Of a stretch of 64,000 nucleotides of DNA, positions 1 to 13,151 are shown piece after piece. Source of the DNA: Pyxicephalus adspersus. Taxonomy: Eukaryota > Chordata > Amphibia > Anura > Pyxicephalidae. The DNA is taken from NCBI RefSeq assembly GCF_032062135.1, contig NC_092863.1, positions 16,521,052-16,585,051 of the forward strand, read 5' to 3'. How positions within the stretch are numbered: position 1 is the first letter of the stretch; each line of letters starts with the position of its first letter. Both the position numbers and the translations under genes were made by a program. The notes beneath the pieces were generated by a model. The model ran no database searches, was not told the DNA's origin, and worked only from the letters and a program-made list of their open reading frames with translations.

Positions 1-172
1 GTGGGCTCCTGGTCATCTGCCGGCCCATCCCCAACTACCACCCTCTGTGCACTACGTCCTTGGGGCAACCAAGTGCTGGGAGACGCAACCAGTCTCCCGA
101 GGCTGAGCGGGGACTTGCTATAGGAGAAAACTGGTGTCTGGTGAATACTGGTACTGACCAGGGCCTTACAGC
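1..172. repeat. Dispersed repeat fragment (copy also at 22.9-23.06 kb)
   Basis: This edge fragment reads in parallel with 22922-23056. Both contain GTGCTGGGA, then GCAACCAGTCTCC, GAGCCTGAGC-like sequence, ACTGGTGTCTGGTG, and both end in CCAGGGCCTTACAG. No open frame is conserved. The shared 3' end suggests two copies of one interspersed element, possibly an LTR. The family is not identified. Confidence 0.6.
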
Positions 173-1316
173 TGTGTAATATGTTGATGTAATATGTTGA
201 CGTTGATATACTAAAATCCTGGTGAAGACAGGGCTTTGCTTCTTGGGTCAAACTCTCTAACAAGGACAGAAAGCAGAACAGTAATTATACCACCAAATCT
301 AACCCTAAGTTGATGAACAAAATTTACAGTTTAGCCAGGTTTTCCAAACTGAGAGGGAAGGTGGCACCACTGGCTTGGCTTTGCTCCCCTGGAGTTACAG
401 TATCTGCCTCCATAAATTTATTATGTGTAGAAAAAGCTACTTGTTTTTAAAGTATGAGCTGAATGTGATTCTATGGAAGTGGTAATAAAGAAGTGAAATT
501 GCTACTTGGATCTTAAAAAATTGAGATTATTCTTTACCTAATGACATTTTCATAATAAAAGAACACAGTTAAATTAAGTTGTTAGACATTTATCACTCCA
601 TATACATAATTCATGAAATATTGGTCTATGAAATGAAAACTGTGGATTTTTAAGTTGGGGAAAGAGGGTTGACAGTGACCATAGAGAGGTACAGTGATGG
701 CTGGAACAAAAAAAAAAGAACAGCTAGGTTCAGAAGGTCCAAACAGAAATAGCGCAAAAGGGGTGATATGGGTAACTACCCCATTTTTTGCTTAGCTCCT
801 CTCCTAGAACGAGGAAGAACATAAAAATGGGAGTGTGGCCCACATAGTTGTCAACCTGGTGAAGTGACTACCCCAATGCAACTAGCTTAGAAGAAGCCAG
901 CAATGGCAGTTGCATATTTTTCTTAGGAGGGATTACCTTTATGAATCCAAGAAAAACCAGAGAAAAATATTTTTTTAAAACACAGATGTCTTGCAAGTTC
1001 ATTAATAAAGCGATAATCATCCTAAACATATTTTATGATAATTCCTAACACAAAGACGTATGAGTAGCATGTTATTCCAGACTGTGTGATATAGATAGCT
1101 TATAAGTTATTAGGCATTTTTCAAAGTAATTGTAGCATTATTAAAATGTAAATAATTTTAAGTGTTTTGTTATGCATGAAAACAAGGTGATGGTGAGAAA
1201 TTCCACCTTCTTGTAAGCATACTCATTCCTTCCATTAACTATTCATCCAGTTAGACCAGACAAGGTAAAATATTTCTTGCACACACAAAAATGACCTCAT
1301 ATTAGCTCACACTTCA
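173..1316. other. Upstream flank of keratin gene K1, no recognised gene
   Basis: This is AT-rich sequence with short A and T runs. I see no long open frame, keratin exon or RNA gene. It presumably contains the distal promoter of the keratin gene starting at 1392, but no specific site can be defended. Confidence 0.5.
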
Positions 1317-1323
1317 TATAAAA
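1317..1323 (+). promoter_or_regulatory. TATA box of keratin gene K1
   Basis: TATAAAA lies 75 bp before the ATG at 1392. Transcription would be expected to begin near 1345-1350, giving a short 5' UTR without an upstream ATG. The same TATA-to-ATG arrangement occurs in all five keratin genes here. Confidence 0.65.
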
Positions 1324-1391
1324 TGCATACTTAGGCAGCAGCTAAATCATTTGAAGAACTGGTTGCTCTGTGTATTGTTCTTGTTTCTCCA

Positions 1392-4300
1392 ATGAGCTGT
1401 GAAAGCATCATGGGTCAAAGCATTGTCCATTCTTCTAATGGGTTCTACAGTGCTAGTGGGCAATATTTGGGTTATCCCATATACAGAAGTCACACTTCTT
1501 TATCAGATGCAATAACCAACCCATATAGCTCCCACGGTGTACCTTACTACAGAATTCACCAAGTTCCTGGAGGACCTGAAGAATCAGATATCAAAGAGCG
1601 CAGGTATGTGATGGAAAATTCCTATGGATTTAGTAGAGATCAGACAATAAGTAAGCCTGAAAACCACACAGACTGGACCAATGACAAACTGCTCAACTTT
1701 GATGAAAAGAAAACAATGCAGTCTCTGAACAGTCGTCTGGCATCCTACTTGGAAAATGTGAAAAAACTGGAAGAGGAAAACGTGATTCTAGAGAAGAAAA
1801 TCTGTGAATGGTATGAAAAAAATGATGGCAAGGTCCATCGTGACTTCAGTCCGTACCTCCAAATCATTACTGATCTTCAGCACCAGGTAAGACATAATTC
1901 ACTAATGTCATTTAAAATGTGAAGGAAAATAATATTAAGAGCAGACATGTTTTACCAAAATTCCAAAAGAATAAGTCCTATCTGGTAAACCTTTATCACC
2001 AGGGCAGGAAAAACAAAGGGAAACGTGTTTCACAAAGCTTTGGATAATTTTAGATACAAATTAATCAGATGGCCTTTGTGGGGTTTTGGGCAACTTTAGT
2101 AAGTAGAGAATGTATTTACAGTCTATGTTTTTTTCCATTTCAGATAAAACTGGCATTTTATATTCAAATGCATCGATTGACCACTGGTCCAATAAAGCTA
2201 ATATGCTAATATGGAGGTTGCCATTGCTGCTGACCTTCTGAAAGCTTCTAGCAATACCTTGCTTTAGTATTTGTCCAACTCAGATTCTAGTTTTAATGTT
2301 TCTCAAACTCCCTCATCCCCCCACCCAAAATAAAAAATATATTATATTATTAATAATCTTGTTAAACCTTTTAGTGTCGGGAAGGCTCATTTTGGTTTAT
2401 TGTTCTCTTCCAGATACTGCTGGTTACAGAACATATTGCTAATCTTGTGAAACAGATCAGTGATGACCACATTGTTGCCGATGACTTTAGAAAGAAGTAA
2501 GTCATAAGACTGAAATATATTGCTCACATGTTTATTTATGAATAGCGGACATATTAGCCTCCAGTTCCTCTACTTTTTAATGGGATTTTAGACAACCTGG
2601 GACTCCCAAATCTTGGGGGTAAGCACCACCAACTGGTCCTTTCATAATCTGTATTTAATGGACAGTTCGCAGTAGATGCTAGTCTAGGGGACTGTATAGG
2701 AAAAATAAATTGATTACCTAATTTAAAAGCTGAACAATTTGACTGCTGCTTTGAAAATCTATAGACTCAACCTGAAATACTAAATAAAATAATTCACTAT
2801 TATCACAAATAATCAAATTATGAGATTTAGAAGTAGCCTTTTTCACCTTTTAAAAAAGGTTAGCCGGTCACCGGGAACTCGTGCCAATAATTCATCAATC
2901 AGCAGTTCAGGGTACTTTAACATGGACAGCAAGTTGATACATAATAAACAAAAAAAAAAAAAACTGAAGAAAAGAAGAAGACGAAGAAATCTGGTGTAAT
3001 TCATATATTGGACTGTTTACCACAACATTGTTTTAACTAAAATATTGAAATAAATCAAATGCTAACAATGGCAAGAAAATAATGGTAGTCTTTCCACACA
3101 TTCTTAGTCAATAGAAATTCCTTTATTGGTGGTCAGATGGAGGATATCCCACTTACATTGGTGGTTAGTAAGTAAAAATCCAACTTACATTCATGGTCAG
3201 TTGGAAAAAAATTCAACCTAAAGATAGCAAAAAATCCGAGAAATGGTTACAAAATATCTTGGTCGCTCAAGGAACTCCTACCAATTTCCATTAGAACCCT
3301 AAATTTTAACTTTTATGGACCAATGACCAAAAAGATCTTCTTGTATGTTTTTTGTGTATTTAAAGGCAAGCAATGGACTTTCAGATAAGGACAGAGACTG
3401 AGAAAGATCTGCATGATCTGGCTGGTATACTTGAAACCAATAACATGGAAAAACAGAATCTCAGTGCACATATACAATACCTGGAGGAAGAGTTGCTACA
3501 ATTAAAGAAACAGAGCGAGCAGGTTAGATACCACACTTAACTTACTGCAAAGGTTGGACAAGTACAATAATACAATTATAGCTGTTGTAATGATATTAAT
3601 GTCAAACAATGATAAAAGCAAGCTTATGAGGATAGGTAATACATTGAAAATGTAAAAAGACAAGATTGTCTGTGTGGGCCTGATTTTTTAAAGATCTCCA
3701 AGACTGGAGAAGATAGGCTGTTATAGGATGTTGCTGTTATGTTTTTGCCAAATAATAGCAAATGAGCTTAAGAAAAGTATTTAAGGTATGCTGGATCATG
3801 ACATGAGTGATTGTGACAGTTGTTTATTAAAATTGTCATATGTAAAAATAAAAGTCAAATATGAGATATAGATCTATTGAGCAGTAGGCCACATATTTTT
3901 ACATTTATTTATGTTACAATTCTTTAATTCTATTGTAACTTTCTTTCTTCAGATATCGATAAATTCGTTTTTTTATCTGTTTATAGGAGATAATTTGTCT
4001 TCAGGGCCAGTTGGGAACCAGAGTCGATGTTGAGGTTGAGATGGCTCCTTCCATAGATCTAAAGAAAGCCTTATCTGATATTCGGAAGGAATATGAAAAC
4101 CACATGGAGACAAATCTCAGTGATATTGAAAGCAGGTTCCATGGGATGGTAATCGTATTAGTTTAAATACATACATTTACAGCGACACTAGAATGAACAA
4201 ATTCTTTACACAGTGCCCTTCACATTTAATGATCCACAGTGATCTCAAGGCACCATGCTGTTTTTTTGGCCAAGATGATCACAAACTATAAAATAATTTT

Positions 4301-6060
4301 GATTCTAAAATATTCCATATATTGCAGACTTTTGAAATGAAGAATATTTTGTTCGATGGTATGGAACAACTGCAGCAGTTCAGTAATGTGGCTATTGATC
4401 TAAAATTACAGACAAAAACTTTGGAGACTGAACTGAGCAAACAAATGTCTATGGTAAGTCCTATTTCCTATTGAATAATCACTTACAGCTCATAACTGAT
4501 CGATTTAAAGCATTCTGGAAAAAAAATATATTGATACAAGTGTATATAAATAGAGAAAAAATGGGAATACATCTGAGCTTACTGAACTGCATCAAGACGT
4601 GATTCATTATTATTTTCAACATGCAAATTATGTAAATTAATAGAGCTCTGTATTTATTAACTTTTATATACTTAACCTATTTTTTAAATTCAAGGAAAAT
4701 TGTTTTCTGGATATAATACGGGATTTGCTGCCTTTCTGCTCTTGCCTGTTACTAATGGAGAGGGTTGTACTAAAGCTCAAAACTTGATACAAATCCTTTT
4801 AGCTGTGTAGCTACCTATTTTCTTGGGATTTGGCTTTAAACATAGGAAATATTAGAAAAAGTGATAAAATTTTTTTTTTTGGTATTCTGCGTAATCCTCT
4901 GGACAAACACCTCCGTATGCAGTTGTGTAACTTCCTGTTAGTCCTTTTGCTTCCTACATCATCAACCACATTCAAATTTCAAGGAAAATTTTGAATCTGA
5001 TTGATCATTGAGAGAAATTTCCTATTTTAAAGATTTTATTTCTGTGTGTGACACATCAAGGAAGGTGGAAATCCAGGACCACAGACAAATGGTATAGACG
5101 TCCGAACCAGCAATTAAACGTATTACGTAGGTTGCTTTCCATTAATGAATCTCAGTTTTATGTTTTTTTTTTTTTTATTTGACATATCTCTGTTGTACTC
5201 ATTAATTTATATTCTGGTTTTGATGTGCTTTAGGTGTCACTTTATGATTCCTCTTTGATGGAGATCAATGAATATTACAGTTCCCAGCTCAATCACCTGC
5301 AAGATATGATAGTGATGACTGAAAACCAGGCAGAAGAAATACGTTCTAAGTTCAAACAAATAAGTAATGGGTATGAAATCTATGAAAATTTGAAGATCTG
5401 CCTTGAGAAGGAAATAGCCGCATACAAGAAGCTTCTTGAAGGACAGACAACGGAGTATGTATATTTGGTGTTACAACCAGAGCAGCAATGTAATAATTAT
5501 TCCAGAGTTATTTATAACATCCTTTCCAATATTGACTTCATTCATAGCCCAAATAAATCAAAACCTCAAAGTTTAAGCATTTAAGTGTTTCTCAACCAGG
5601 GTTCCTCCAGAGACTGATAGGGGTTTCTTAAGCAATGAGCAATTTGTACCTCTCATGTCAGTTTAGGTGACCCCAATGATCTTGTTGGCTATCTGTAGGC
5701 TTTGCATTGTTCCCACTGGCCAGCAATGTAAGAAGCATTTTTTCCACTGATCACCACACTAATATACTCTGATCTATGGATACACCAATTATAGCAGGGA
5801 TTCCCATAAGGCGCGAAAATTATTAAAGGGTTCCCCCATGTTAAAAAAAAGTAAAGAAACTTAGGTTTCAATATTTTCAATTACTGTGTCATTGCACTGC
5901 ATATCTGTGATAATGATTCTCTTTAGTACATTCTACAATTTGTTAATTTCATGCGTTGTTCTTAGAAAAGTGTTATTTGTCTTTGGACCATTTGAGCTGA
6001 CATAAATATTTGCTTTATTCTAGATATCCTTTCTGTGCAATCAAAGAAGAAAGTAACTGA
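1392..6060 (+). CDS. Type I keratin K1, short non-His-rich head, stub tail
   Basis: This encodes an acidic intermediate-filament protein that would pair with a type II keratin in epithelial cytoplasm. Exons are 1392-1886, 2414-2496, 3366-3522, 3987-4148, 4328-4453, 5234-5454 and 6024-6060, for 426 aa. Frame is continuous and all introns are GT-AG. The head is about 103 residues and rich in Tyr, Ser and Gly, with only 5 His. Coil 1A has LNSRLASYLENV, the type I helix-initiation signature. The rod ends with AAYKKLLEGQ, close to the family's TYRxLLEGE. Exon lengths 83/157/162/126/221 are those of type I keratin genes. The final exon adds only 12 codons before TGA, so the tail is a stub. A GT inside that exon (6052) could be a donor to an unseen eighth exon, so the 3' end is less sure. 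Exon 3 is divergent: it opens with QAMDFQ where paralogs K2-K4 have YEME. Confidence 0.9.
5587..5846. repeat. Dispersed repeat in K1 intron 6
   Basis: The sequence begins CTCAACCAGGGTTCCTCCAGA and continues TTGTACCTCTCATGTCAG and GTGACCCCAATGAT. Part of it occurs in reverse complement at 11491-11540 (AGGAACCCCTAGCAACTTC, then GGAGGAACCCTGGCT). Related GGGGTCAGTGG-type sequence lies near 10090-10140. This is an interspersed, probably non-autonomous element. The family name is not assigned. Confidence 0.6.
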
Positions 6061-7789
6061 TTCTAATGTTAAGAAGTTCCTACCCCTGAACTTCACGTCT
6101 ACAACTTGTTCTTCTGTTCCTCACTTGTCTTTCATATATGTAAAGAGTGGTTTAGAAAGTTATGTATATATATTATTGGAGAGACAGGTTTCATTCATGG
6201 AAACATGAACTAAATCTTTTTTTCCACAACCCAGCCTCTGGTCATTTCACTTCTAGGTATGGTGAGACTATATGACTACTTCACAAAAGTATCTCTTCAT
6301 GGAAATACAATTACTCTACCATATGGCATAATATCTTGAACTCCTTTGATTGAGAAAACCCTAGGTAAAGAATGACCCAGAAATCTTCCTATGATGAAAT
6401 GGACTATATCAATCTAAAAGAGTGAAAGATGTGCCGTTAATAAGTTCAGAAAGGAAGTTGGGAAATGCTGTGTGAAACACTTTAACTGTTAACCTTTATA
6501 TCTCCTAATATCTCTGACCAAGGCAGGACAAGTTCTCCTGTTGACGAAGCTCACCTTGGTGCCCACCGACCATAGTGGGGACATGATTTATGTGTACAAT
6601 ATGTTCAATGTGTACTTAAAACTTTTATATGTGTATGTGTACATTAGCTTTTGGATTGTATGTATATATACTGTATATATAATTAGCTCCAAACTGTTTT
6701 ATCCATATATTACTTTCCAGAAGTAGAGATTCCATTTGGTTAAAATACATGTAATATATTTTTCTTTATTGATTTGTAAAAGCACTAACCTATTCTAATA
6801 CTGTAATTAATCTGAAGGACTAAATATCACCCATGTTAACTATATCACACATTCTCAATGCTTTTTATATTGTACTTTTAGACTATATGCACATTAATGT
6901 ATACAGTGCATCCACTGCTGATCTTAGCTATGGTTTTGGTAGACTGTAATAATAGAAAGATCCATAAGGACAGACTGATGTTTAATAACCCAGAAAACCT
7001 CAAGCTAAACAGTATATATTGAGAAAAGCCTACTGGTAGAACGTAGGGTTTTCATATGGCCATAATAAAACGGTCCTAAAATTTTCATATAGGGAAGATG
7101 ATTGTAAATCAACTCGGAACATTTTCTTAAGAACAAGTAACATGAACTGGTCAGTTTCTATCACTTCTCGTTACCTTCTATTTTTAAAGCTCATCAAAAT
7201 GACTTTATCTATTCACAATGAGTGTAGGCATTCGTTTTTTAGACATAACTGGTATAAGTACTTTAACTTATCCATGGCCAAGAATAGACAAAGTCAAAGG
7301 CAATCAAAACATAAGATCCTAACTAAAACATAGGTCTAATACAAACAATGTCCCTTTAAAACTAACCGCACATAGAACAATTTATATCCAAGTTACAGTT
7401 ATAAAAACTTTTGCACATAAATAACATACAGTGGAAATACCCCTGTACAAAAATAGAATAAATAAAGAAACTGTCATCATGGAGATTTAATATAAAAGGA
7501 CATACACAGTGAGATGGATGTAGGTAAGTGAGATGATAATGTAAAACTGGTAGGATTGCAGTAGAGAAATTAGTCACACCACCATTTGTGATGTCCCATT
7601 AAGTCTGGTGCTTATATCTTTGGTATTTGAAATGTATGTGTAACATTTTTTTAATTTGGGTACAGTAGGTGATAGTTATTACTCGTATATTCGGATGTAT
7701 CCTATTAGGCAAATAAAAAGAGTGAATTGACCTAATAGGGACAGAGGGAGCAATAAAAACTTGGCAAGCTTTTTAATTCTTTCCTACTT
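6061..7789. other. K1 3' flank, AT-rich, no recognised gene
   Basis: This presumably includes the K1 3' UTR. No AATAAA lies within 300 bp of the stop. ATAATAAAA near 7061 and GAATAAATAAAG near 7457 are possible polyadenylation signals, but nothing decides between them. The short open frames are scattered and show no family signature. Confidence 0.45.
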
Positions 7790-8290
7790 TATTCAAATTA
7801 AAAAGAAAGTTCTAGGTTCACATACAACTTAACTGGCCACTTACAACACTATTGGCAGCTGTGTGCGCAACAACATCCATATCCATATTTTGGTTATTGC
7901 AGAGCTCCTTAACTCTAACCCACTGCTGGAATAGTTTGGTCCTGTGAAATCCAAACTCTGCAGTACAACCAGGGGTGTAGTGGGGCAGGCACGGTGGGCC
8001 CACTCCTATTTTGCAAAGGATTCTTTGGTGGTCCGCAGTCCCAGGAGAAGGACCCCACTGGAGGCGCACCGACCAGAGCTGCAGACCATGTCTCCCGTAT
8101 GGAATTTCAGGGCGGTAGGGGGGTTGTCTCTCTGAACACAGCCCGCCCACTCTGCCATCGCAGGCTCAGAGCTGCAATGGGAGAGTGGGTGGGTTCTGGT
8201 ATCATGCCATCACTCTGGGGGAAGTTTCGTCCCCTTTGAGTGACACATAGGCAGGGGTGGGAACGTACCGTGCCCCCTTTTAATTTTTTA
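7790..8290. repeat. G+C-richer island, probably transposon debris
   Basis: About 500 bp stands out from its AT-rich surroundings in base composition. It has overlapping short frames on both strands, none with a recognisable domain. AT-rich sequence resumes at both edges. Insertion of a foreign repeat is the simplest reading. I did not find a second copy in this window. Confidence 0.35.
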
Positions 8291-10210
8291 AGACTACACT
8301 TATGGGTACAACTACATAATATAAAATCCTGCCTGCCCCAACAATTTGGCACCTTCAGCGCAAGTAGAAACAAAGATGCAAGAAGTGATGGAAATTTCTT
8401 TATCCTATCACAGATGTTGTAAAGACAACATTGTGAACCATGCTTGAAATTTGAGCACACATTCAGCATAGTGATACCAAACTGGGACATTGAACTACTT
8501 GAAGGACCATTGAGACACTAAAATGTTAACTGACTGGCAAGAAAGCTTTGTATACTGTTATTTTTTCTATTCTGTATGTATGTATTATAATTCAATAAAC
8601 TCTTCCTTCATAAACCAAAGTTTGATATATTTTTTTTATTTTTATGTTTTTTGATATTTAGTACAAACTTGATTCTACAAACCCAATGGCTACAAAAATT
8701 AATGCAGACAAAAAAAAATCATACATGAAACATTTAGCAAACACTAAAGCTTTAGGATCTGAGGACTATTCTGTGGAATTTTACTATGGTTTCAGCATGA
8801 TATTTTGATATTAAATTATTATGTCATAGCATATGGCGACTATGAACTAGAATACCCTGTCCATGAAGCTTATATTTTATGATGGATATTTTATGCTCTT
8901 ACCCTGGCATATAGGTCTGTATCTCTGTGTATATCACAAGACCGTGATGAGAAACCTACTGCCAAGTACTACACAGGACATATCTACAAAGCACATGATA
9001 GCAGGCCTGTAGCAACAAGATGGGCGGAGGGCCTCATGACTGGGGGAGTATAGAAGGCCGTACAGTGAGGGTTAAAAGTTCAGTAATGAGGGATGGCCTG
9101 GTAAGGCAGAGGAGAGAAGGACCGTGTGGCTGTGGAGGGTTAAAAGTTCAAGTGATGTGGTTATAAAGTTCAAAAATATAAAGTAAATGGGGACATGGAA
9201 ATGTTTGGTTTGGGACAGTAAGGATAGCCTTGCATGACCCTTGGTTGTTGTGGAGGCTAAGCTGGAATATGGGGTCCGCTAACTGTCCCCGAGGCGGGGT
9301 ATGAGCGCCTGGGGGGTCTGGCGGGGGAGTGGAGACAGCTGGATTACTACGGAGGATTGGTGACTTTCATGGACCTGCAGGAAGAATGGCTCCAATTTTA
9401 TACTTAAAAATGTTATTAATATAAAGATTGTTATGTTAAAAAATATGTTGTTAATAAAGGGGGCTGCTGTGGCCAATTTTCTTCCAAAATGTTGTAATAG
9501 TCCTTTGTGGGGTAAGTGGTTGTTGTGGGGTTCGATTAATTGGTTACAGCAGGAAGGACTTCTTATGCTGTACCCTAGTCAAGTATTCCTGTAAATTCTG
9601 GTTTTAAGGAGGAAAATGTTTTGCTATCTCATGGTGGTATCCTAACATTACAAAAATTTAGGATCAAGTGATTAGATATATCACCAAGATCACAAACATT
9701 ATAGTGTGTGTCTTACCAAATATTATATCAGCAACTCATCCACGCATACTACCTCGACGCAACTGTCTCTTAGCAGATCGATGCTCTATAAAACAGGAGT
9801 AATTATTCCCTAATGCCTCAACTGTAAGCAAACTGAAGCAAGATCTAACACATTTAAAATAATTTGGAACAAACAAACAAAACATAAAAGTTTTAGGACA
9901 AAACACTTTTTCAGAGATGGCTTACCTTTATTGGTTGAACCTTTAACAAACATGAGTTACGTACAATATTATCTACTTTTTTATATCACCTTCTATGCTC
10001 TGGAGAAGTATTACAGAGCAATACATAATTACACAAATATACTAGATTTTTTCAACTTTTTTACCCCTTAAAATAATTTATTAAACCTCAGGGGATCCCC
10101 ACTAAAATCATTGGGGGTCAGTGGAAAAAAACTCCTGGTTTGGTGAGCAAAGGAAACAATGTAACCCTACAATGGTGACCAGAATATCTCCTTTTATTAG
10201 ACCCCTAAAA
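8291..10210. other. Intergenic K1-K2, decayed repeats, no gene
   Basis: No gene is recognised. A G-rich stretch at about 9000-9350, followed by an AT-rich part ending near 9560, resembles 31800-32470 in general layout. The link is weak because I could not align them well by eye. Around 10083-10150 there is a fragment (TCATTGGGGGTCAGTGG) related to the repeat at 5587-5846. Confidence 0.4.
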
Positions 10211-10216
10211 ACTTAA

Positions 10217-11404
10217 AGAGGAACTAAACCCAAAAGTGCAAAAAAAAAAAACACTTACCTTCAATCCTGCAGGGCAGTCTGATCCCTCGGGGGGTGTCCT
10301 GCATCTGGCCTCACGTTGTCCTGGCATCCGTCCCAGAGCCAGCGCTCTGGACACCGCCATCTTCTCTTCTTCTTCCTGTTCTTCATCCTACATCACCCAA
10401 CTCAAGCGCGGGATCGAGTGACGTAGTATGAAAAAAGAAATTGGCTGATCTCACTGCGCATGCGTGAGATCGGCAAATGTTTCACTTTGTGCAGAAAGGC
10501 TTCTTCTGCCCATGCGCAGAAGGAGCGCCCAACAGCCTACCGGGATGCGTGACGTAGGTTTAAGGAACTTACCTTCCCAGCGAGCCTGTGGCGCCCCTGG
10601 GGATCACAACTGGCGAGGGAGACTCTGCTGCAGCAGGCAGCATGGCCAAGGCTGCTGCCCTGCTCGCAGCATGTCTCTCCCAGCAGGTGGAGGGATCCGT
10701 TCTAGTCGAACTACTGTTCGGCCAGGCGACATCCCCAGCATCCCCATGGATGTGAACAGAGAAAGTCTTGTTCTCAGCACTCCTGCGGATGTGCAAAATA
10801 GGGCACGCAGGGCGGGACATAGTTTGAATTCGCCACAGGGGATTCAGTTATCCTCCAATCAAATTGGGCACTCTGGCCATTTAAGGGGAACCTGTCCTGA
10901 ACACAATTGCCCGCTATAAGCCTCTGTGTGTACAGTGTGCTTGGGTCCTGTTGTGTCGTTACCAATAGCAGCCCGGTCTGATACCTGATTCTGCCTGAAC
11001 TCCGCCTTCCCTGACCTTGGATTGTTTGTGACTACTCTTGCCTGCTGCCTGCCCTGACCTCGGATTGTTCCTGACCTGCCCTGCCTTACACTGCTGTACC
11101 ACTTACCGGACTGATCCTCTGTGAATAACCCTTGCCTTGTTTTATGACGACAATAAAGCTTGACAAAAGGATTCTTGGAGTTGGCTGTGGTTTGTGTGCC
11201 AAGGCGCATTACAGTAGGTATCCTCGGAGGCTTTGCTCTCTCATTCATTCTTGACTGCCTAGGCGATCGAGAATTAGGGGGTGGTGCTGCACCCTTTTTT
11301 TTAAAAAAAAGTGTGTTATACCTGGAAAAAAAAAACGTTTTACCTTACATAAAAGAGTTGTCTACCCTTCTATGTAAAGTGAAAATTCTGAGTTTAGGTA
11401 CACT
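10217..11404. mobile_element. TTAA-target MITE (copy A), split by a nested insertion
   Basis: The element is flanked by TTAA at 10213-10216 and 11405-11408. Its ends are inverted: AGAGGAACTAAACCCAAA on the left, and AGTGTACCTAAACTCAGAA on the reverse complement of the right. A second copy at 51612-52021 shares CAGTCTGATC/GGGGGTGTC-like sequence, TCTTCATCCTACATCA, GATGC-GACGTAGGT and GGTGGTGCTGCACCC. TTAA target duplication and inverted ends are the hallmark of piggyBac-type non-autonomous elements. No transposase is present. The outer parts are 10217-10559 and about 11214-11404. Confidence 0.65.
10560..11213. mobile_element. Insertion nested in the TTAA MITE, LTR-like
   Basis: About 654 bp interrupts the MITE. 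The target GTAGGT appears on both sides (10554-10559 and 11214-11219), and copy A at 51.6-52.0 kb reads straight through this point. The insertion has repeated CTGCCTGCCCTGACCT-type segments and an AATAAA near 11151 close to its 3' end. That fits a solo LTR, but it lacks canonical TG/CA termini, so the class is uncertain. A segment at 40130-40860 has a similar CCTGCC-rich composition. Confidence 0.55.
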
Positions 11405-11490
11405 TTAATTGGAGTCACATATCTGGCTTTTCCAAGTGGTGCTGAAACCAGAACTTTGTAGGCATCATCAATGGAAGGTCCATCAGCCAC

Positions 11491-11540
11491 AGTTCAAGGA
11501 ACCCCTAGCAACTTCTGGAGGAACCCTGGCTAAGAATCAC
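11491..11540 (-). repeat. Fragment of the 5.6-kb repeat family, inverted
   Basis: Reverse complement of this piece gives AGCCAGGGTTCCTCCAGAAG and TTGCTAGGGGTTCCTTGA, matching the start of the repeat at 5587. It is a short relic. Confidence 0.55.
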
Positions 11541-11970
11541 AAGGCTATACATATTATGCTCTAGAGACACTTGATATTTGTTAGTCACTATGGTGAGCTA
11601 CAAACTGACTCATTTCTGTCAATGTTTTTAAATATTTAATTTCATACCAACGCTGCATTACCAAATCATTTGATGATTTATTTCAGGAAAACCTTTTGAC
11701 CTGTAAAGCCTAGCTGTCTAACTTAGTGGTCATGGAATGCAATGTATCCTACTCACACTGTACACACCACAATCGAAACTCGACAGTAGATGTATGTGAA
11801 AATTGTAGGATGCTGACTTAATGGTTTAATGCTGGTTTAATGTTTTAATGATGAAATGATACTCGGGTTTTGAAATGAATCATCTCTGTTTTTATACAAT
11901 ATTTCTAAAAACAGTTTAATTTAGTAATATAAATTTTATTTCATTTACTTTTAAAGCAGATGAATACAAT

Positions 11971-12121
11971 AAGCCTGATTTATTAAAGCTCTCCATGTCT
12001 GGAAAAGATAGACTATCATGGAAGAACATGGGTGATCCACCAAACCTGGAATGGGTTTCTTAAAACTGATTTGGTAATATTTGGTAATTGTTTTCAGTCT
12101 TGGACCAGATCCATTCTAGGT
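11971..12121. repeat. Degraded palindromic MITE fragment
   Basis: GCCTGATTTATTAAAGC, GGGTGATCCACCAAACC and GGACCAGATCCATTCTAGG match one arm and the centre of the fold-back MITE at 22704-22918. The second arm is missing. Confidence 0.6.
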
Positions 12122-12962
12122 TTGTACATTTTGATAGAACAAATATACACACAAAAAAAGTTTGGGGTTAATATACACTTTAGCTAGTTAACCCACCAAA
12201 TTATTATTAACATATGAGAGCTCGCTAGCATAGTGAAACATGTATAGCTATGTTACAAACTAAATGATCTAAAAACACTCACAATCAATTATTTTTGACT
12301 TATTGGTCACCATATGCCAATGTCTAAACCAAAAAAAAAATTGAAGTTGAATCATGAAGATAATCAAACACTTTATCTGCTACTATAATTATTAAATGGC
12401 CATATCAGCACCAAGTTAGATGTACTATATGCCAAATTTTAATTTACCAATTCTAATTTGCTAGACAATCTTGTATTGTAGGATACACATAAACATATTA
12501 ATACATAATTTTCTAAAAGCCTGCAGTAAAAACAGGCACATATACATGGGATTTAAACTATGGCCACAAGTATGTGTTGGGAACAATTGCCAAGTACTCC
12601 CTGGCATGTTAGAAACATACATGGAATACATAGAGTTCAAAGAAAAACATAGTTGCCAAACTGATCATGAGCTATATTATAGGGTGGTGCATTCTCTTTT
12701 GGCTGTAGCATACCAACATATAGATATTTGGTACCAAATAGATGTGGTACCTTATACAATGTATTATCTAGGGCAGATAGTGGCCCTTTTAGGTTTCAGG
12801 ATGGCAAAGCTGACTTCAGAAGACAGTTTCGGACTGTTTAAAAGAAGTACAATTGACAGGGTGTGTTAACTACATCCCTTTGATACTTAAAATATGCTTT
12901 AATTCTTCAATCAGATGACACACTAATCCCAATAAGGAGGCTTTGTTGGTGATGCTTTTTTT
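12122..12962. other. K2 upstream flank, one unexplained open frame
   Basis: This is AT-rich. A 132-codon open frame at 12471-12869 begins with TTG. The first ATG in its frame leaves a little over 100 codons, and no domain is recognised. It is probably chance. No second keratin exon set is present. Confidence 0.35.
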
Positions 12963-13055
12963 TGAGTCAGATGCTTGAGTAACATAAATGGAATATGAAG
13001 CACATAAAATGCCTATAAACTGTTCTAATGTCACTCACGTGCCCGTGTATATAAG
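12963..13055 (+). promoter_or_regulatory. K2 core promoter: AP-1-like site, E-box, TATA
   Basis: TGAGTCA at 12963-12969 matches the AP-1 consensus. CACGTG at 13036-13041 is an E-box. TATATAAG at 13048-13055 lies 104 bp before the ATG. AP-1 sites are known in many epidermal keratin promoters, so the context is right, but binding here is inference. Confidence 0.55.
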
Positions 13056-13151
13056 GAGCTTGCAGAGGCGACAGAGGCAATCACTCTTCTGTCTCCTGTC
13101 TAATATCAACTTCCATTCTATCCTTACAGCCGTTTTTGACTGTCAAGAACC

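Noticed and set aside
5455..5584. Read-through of K1 exon 6 to the stop at 5584 as the native C-terminus
   Set aside because: The rod-end motif is followed directly by a GTATGT donor at the same codon position as in the paralogs, so the open sequence beyond is intron.
12471..12869. 132-codon open frame upstream of K2
   Set aside because: It starts with TTG, has no recognised domain, and lies in AT-rich DNA where such frames arise by chance.
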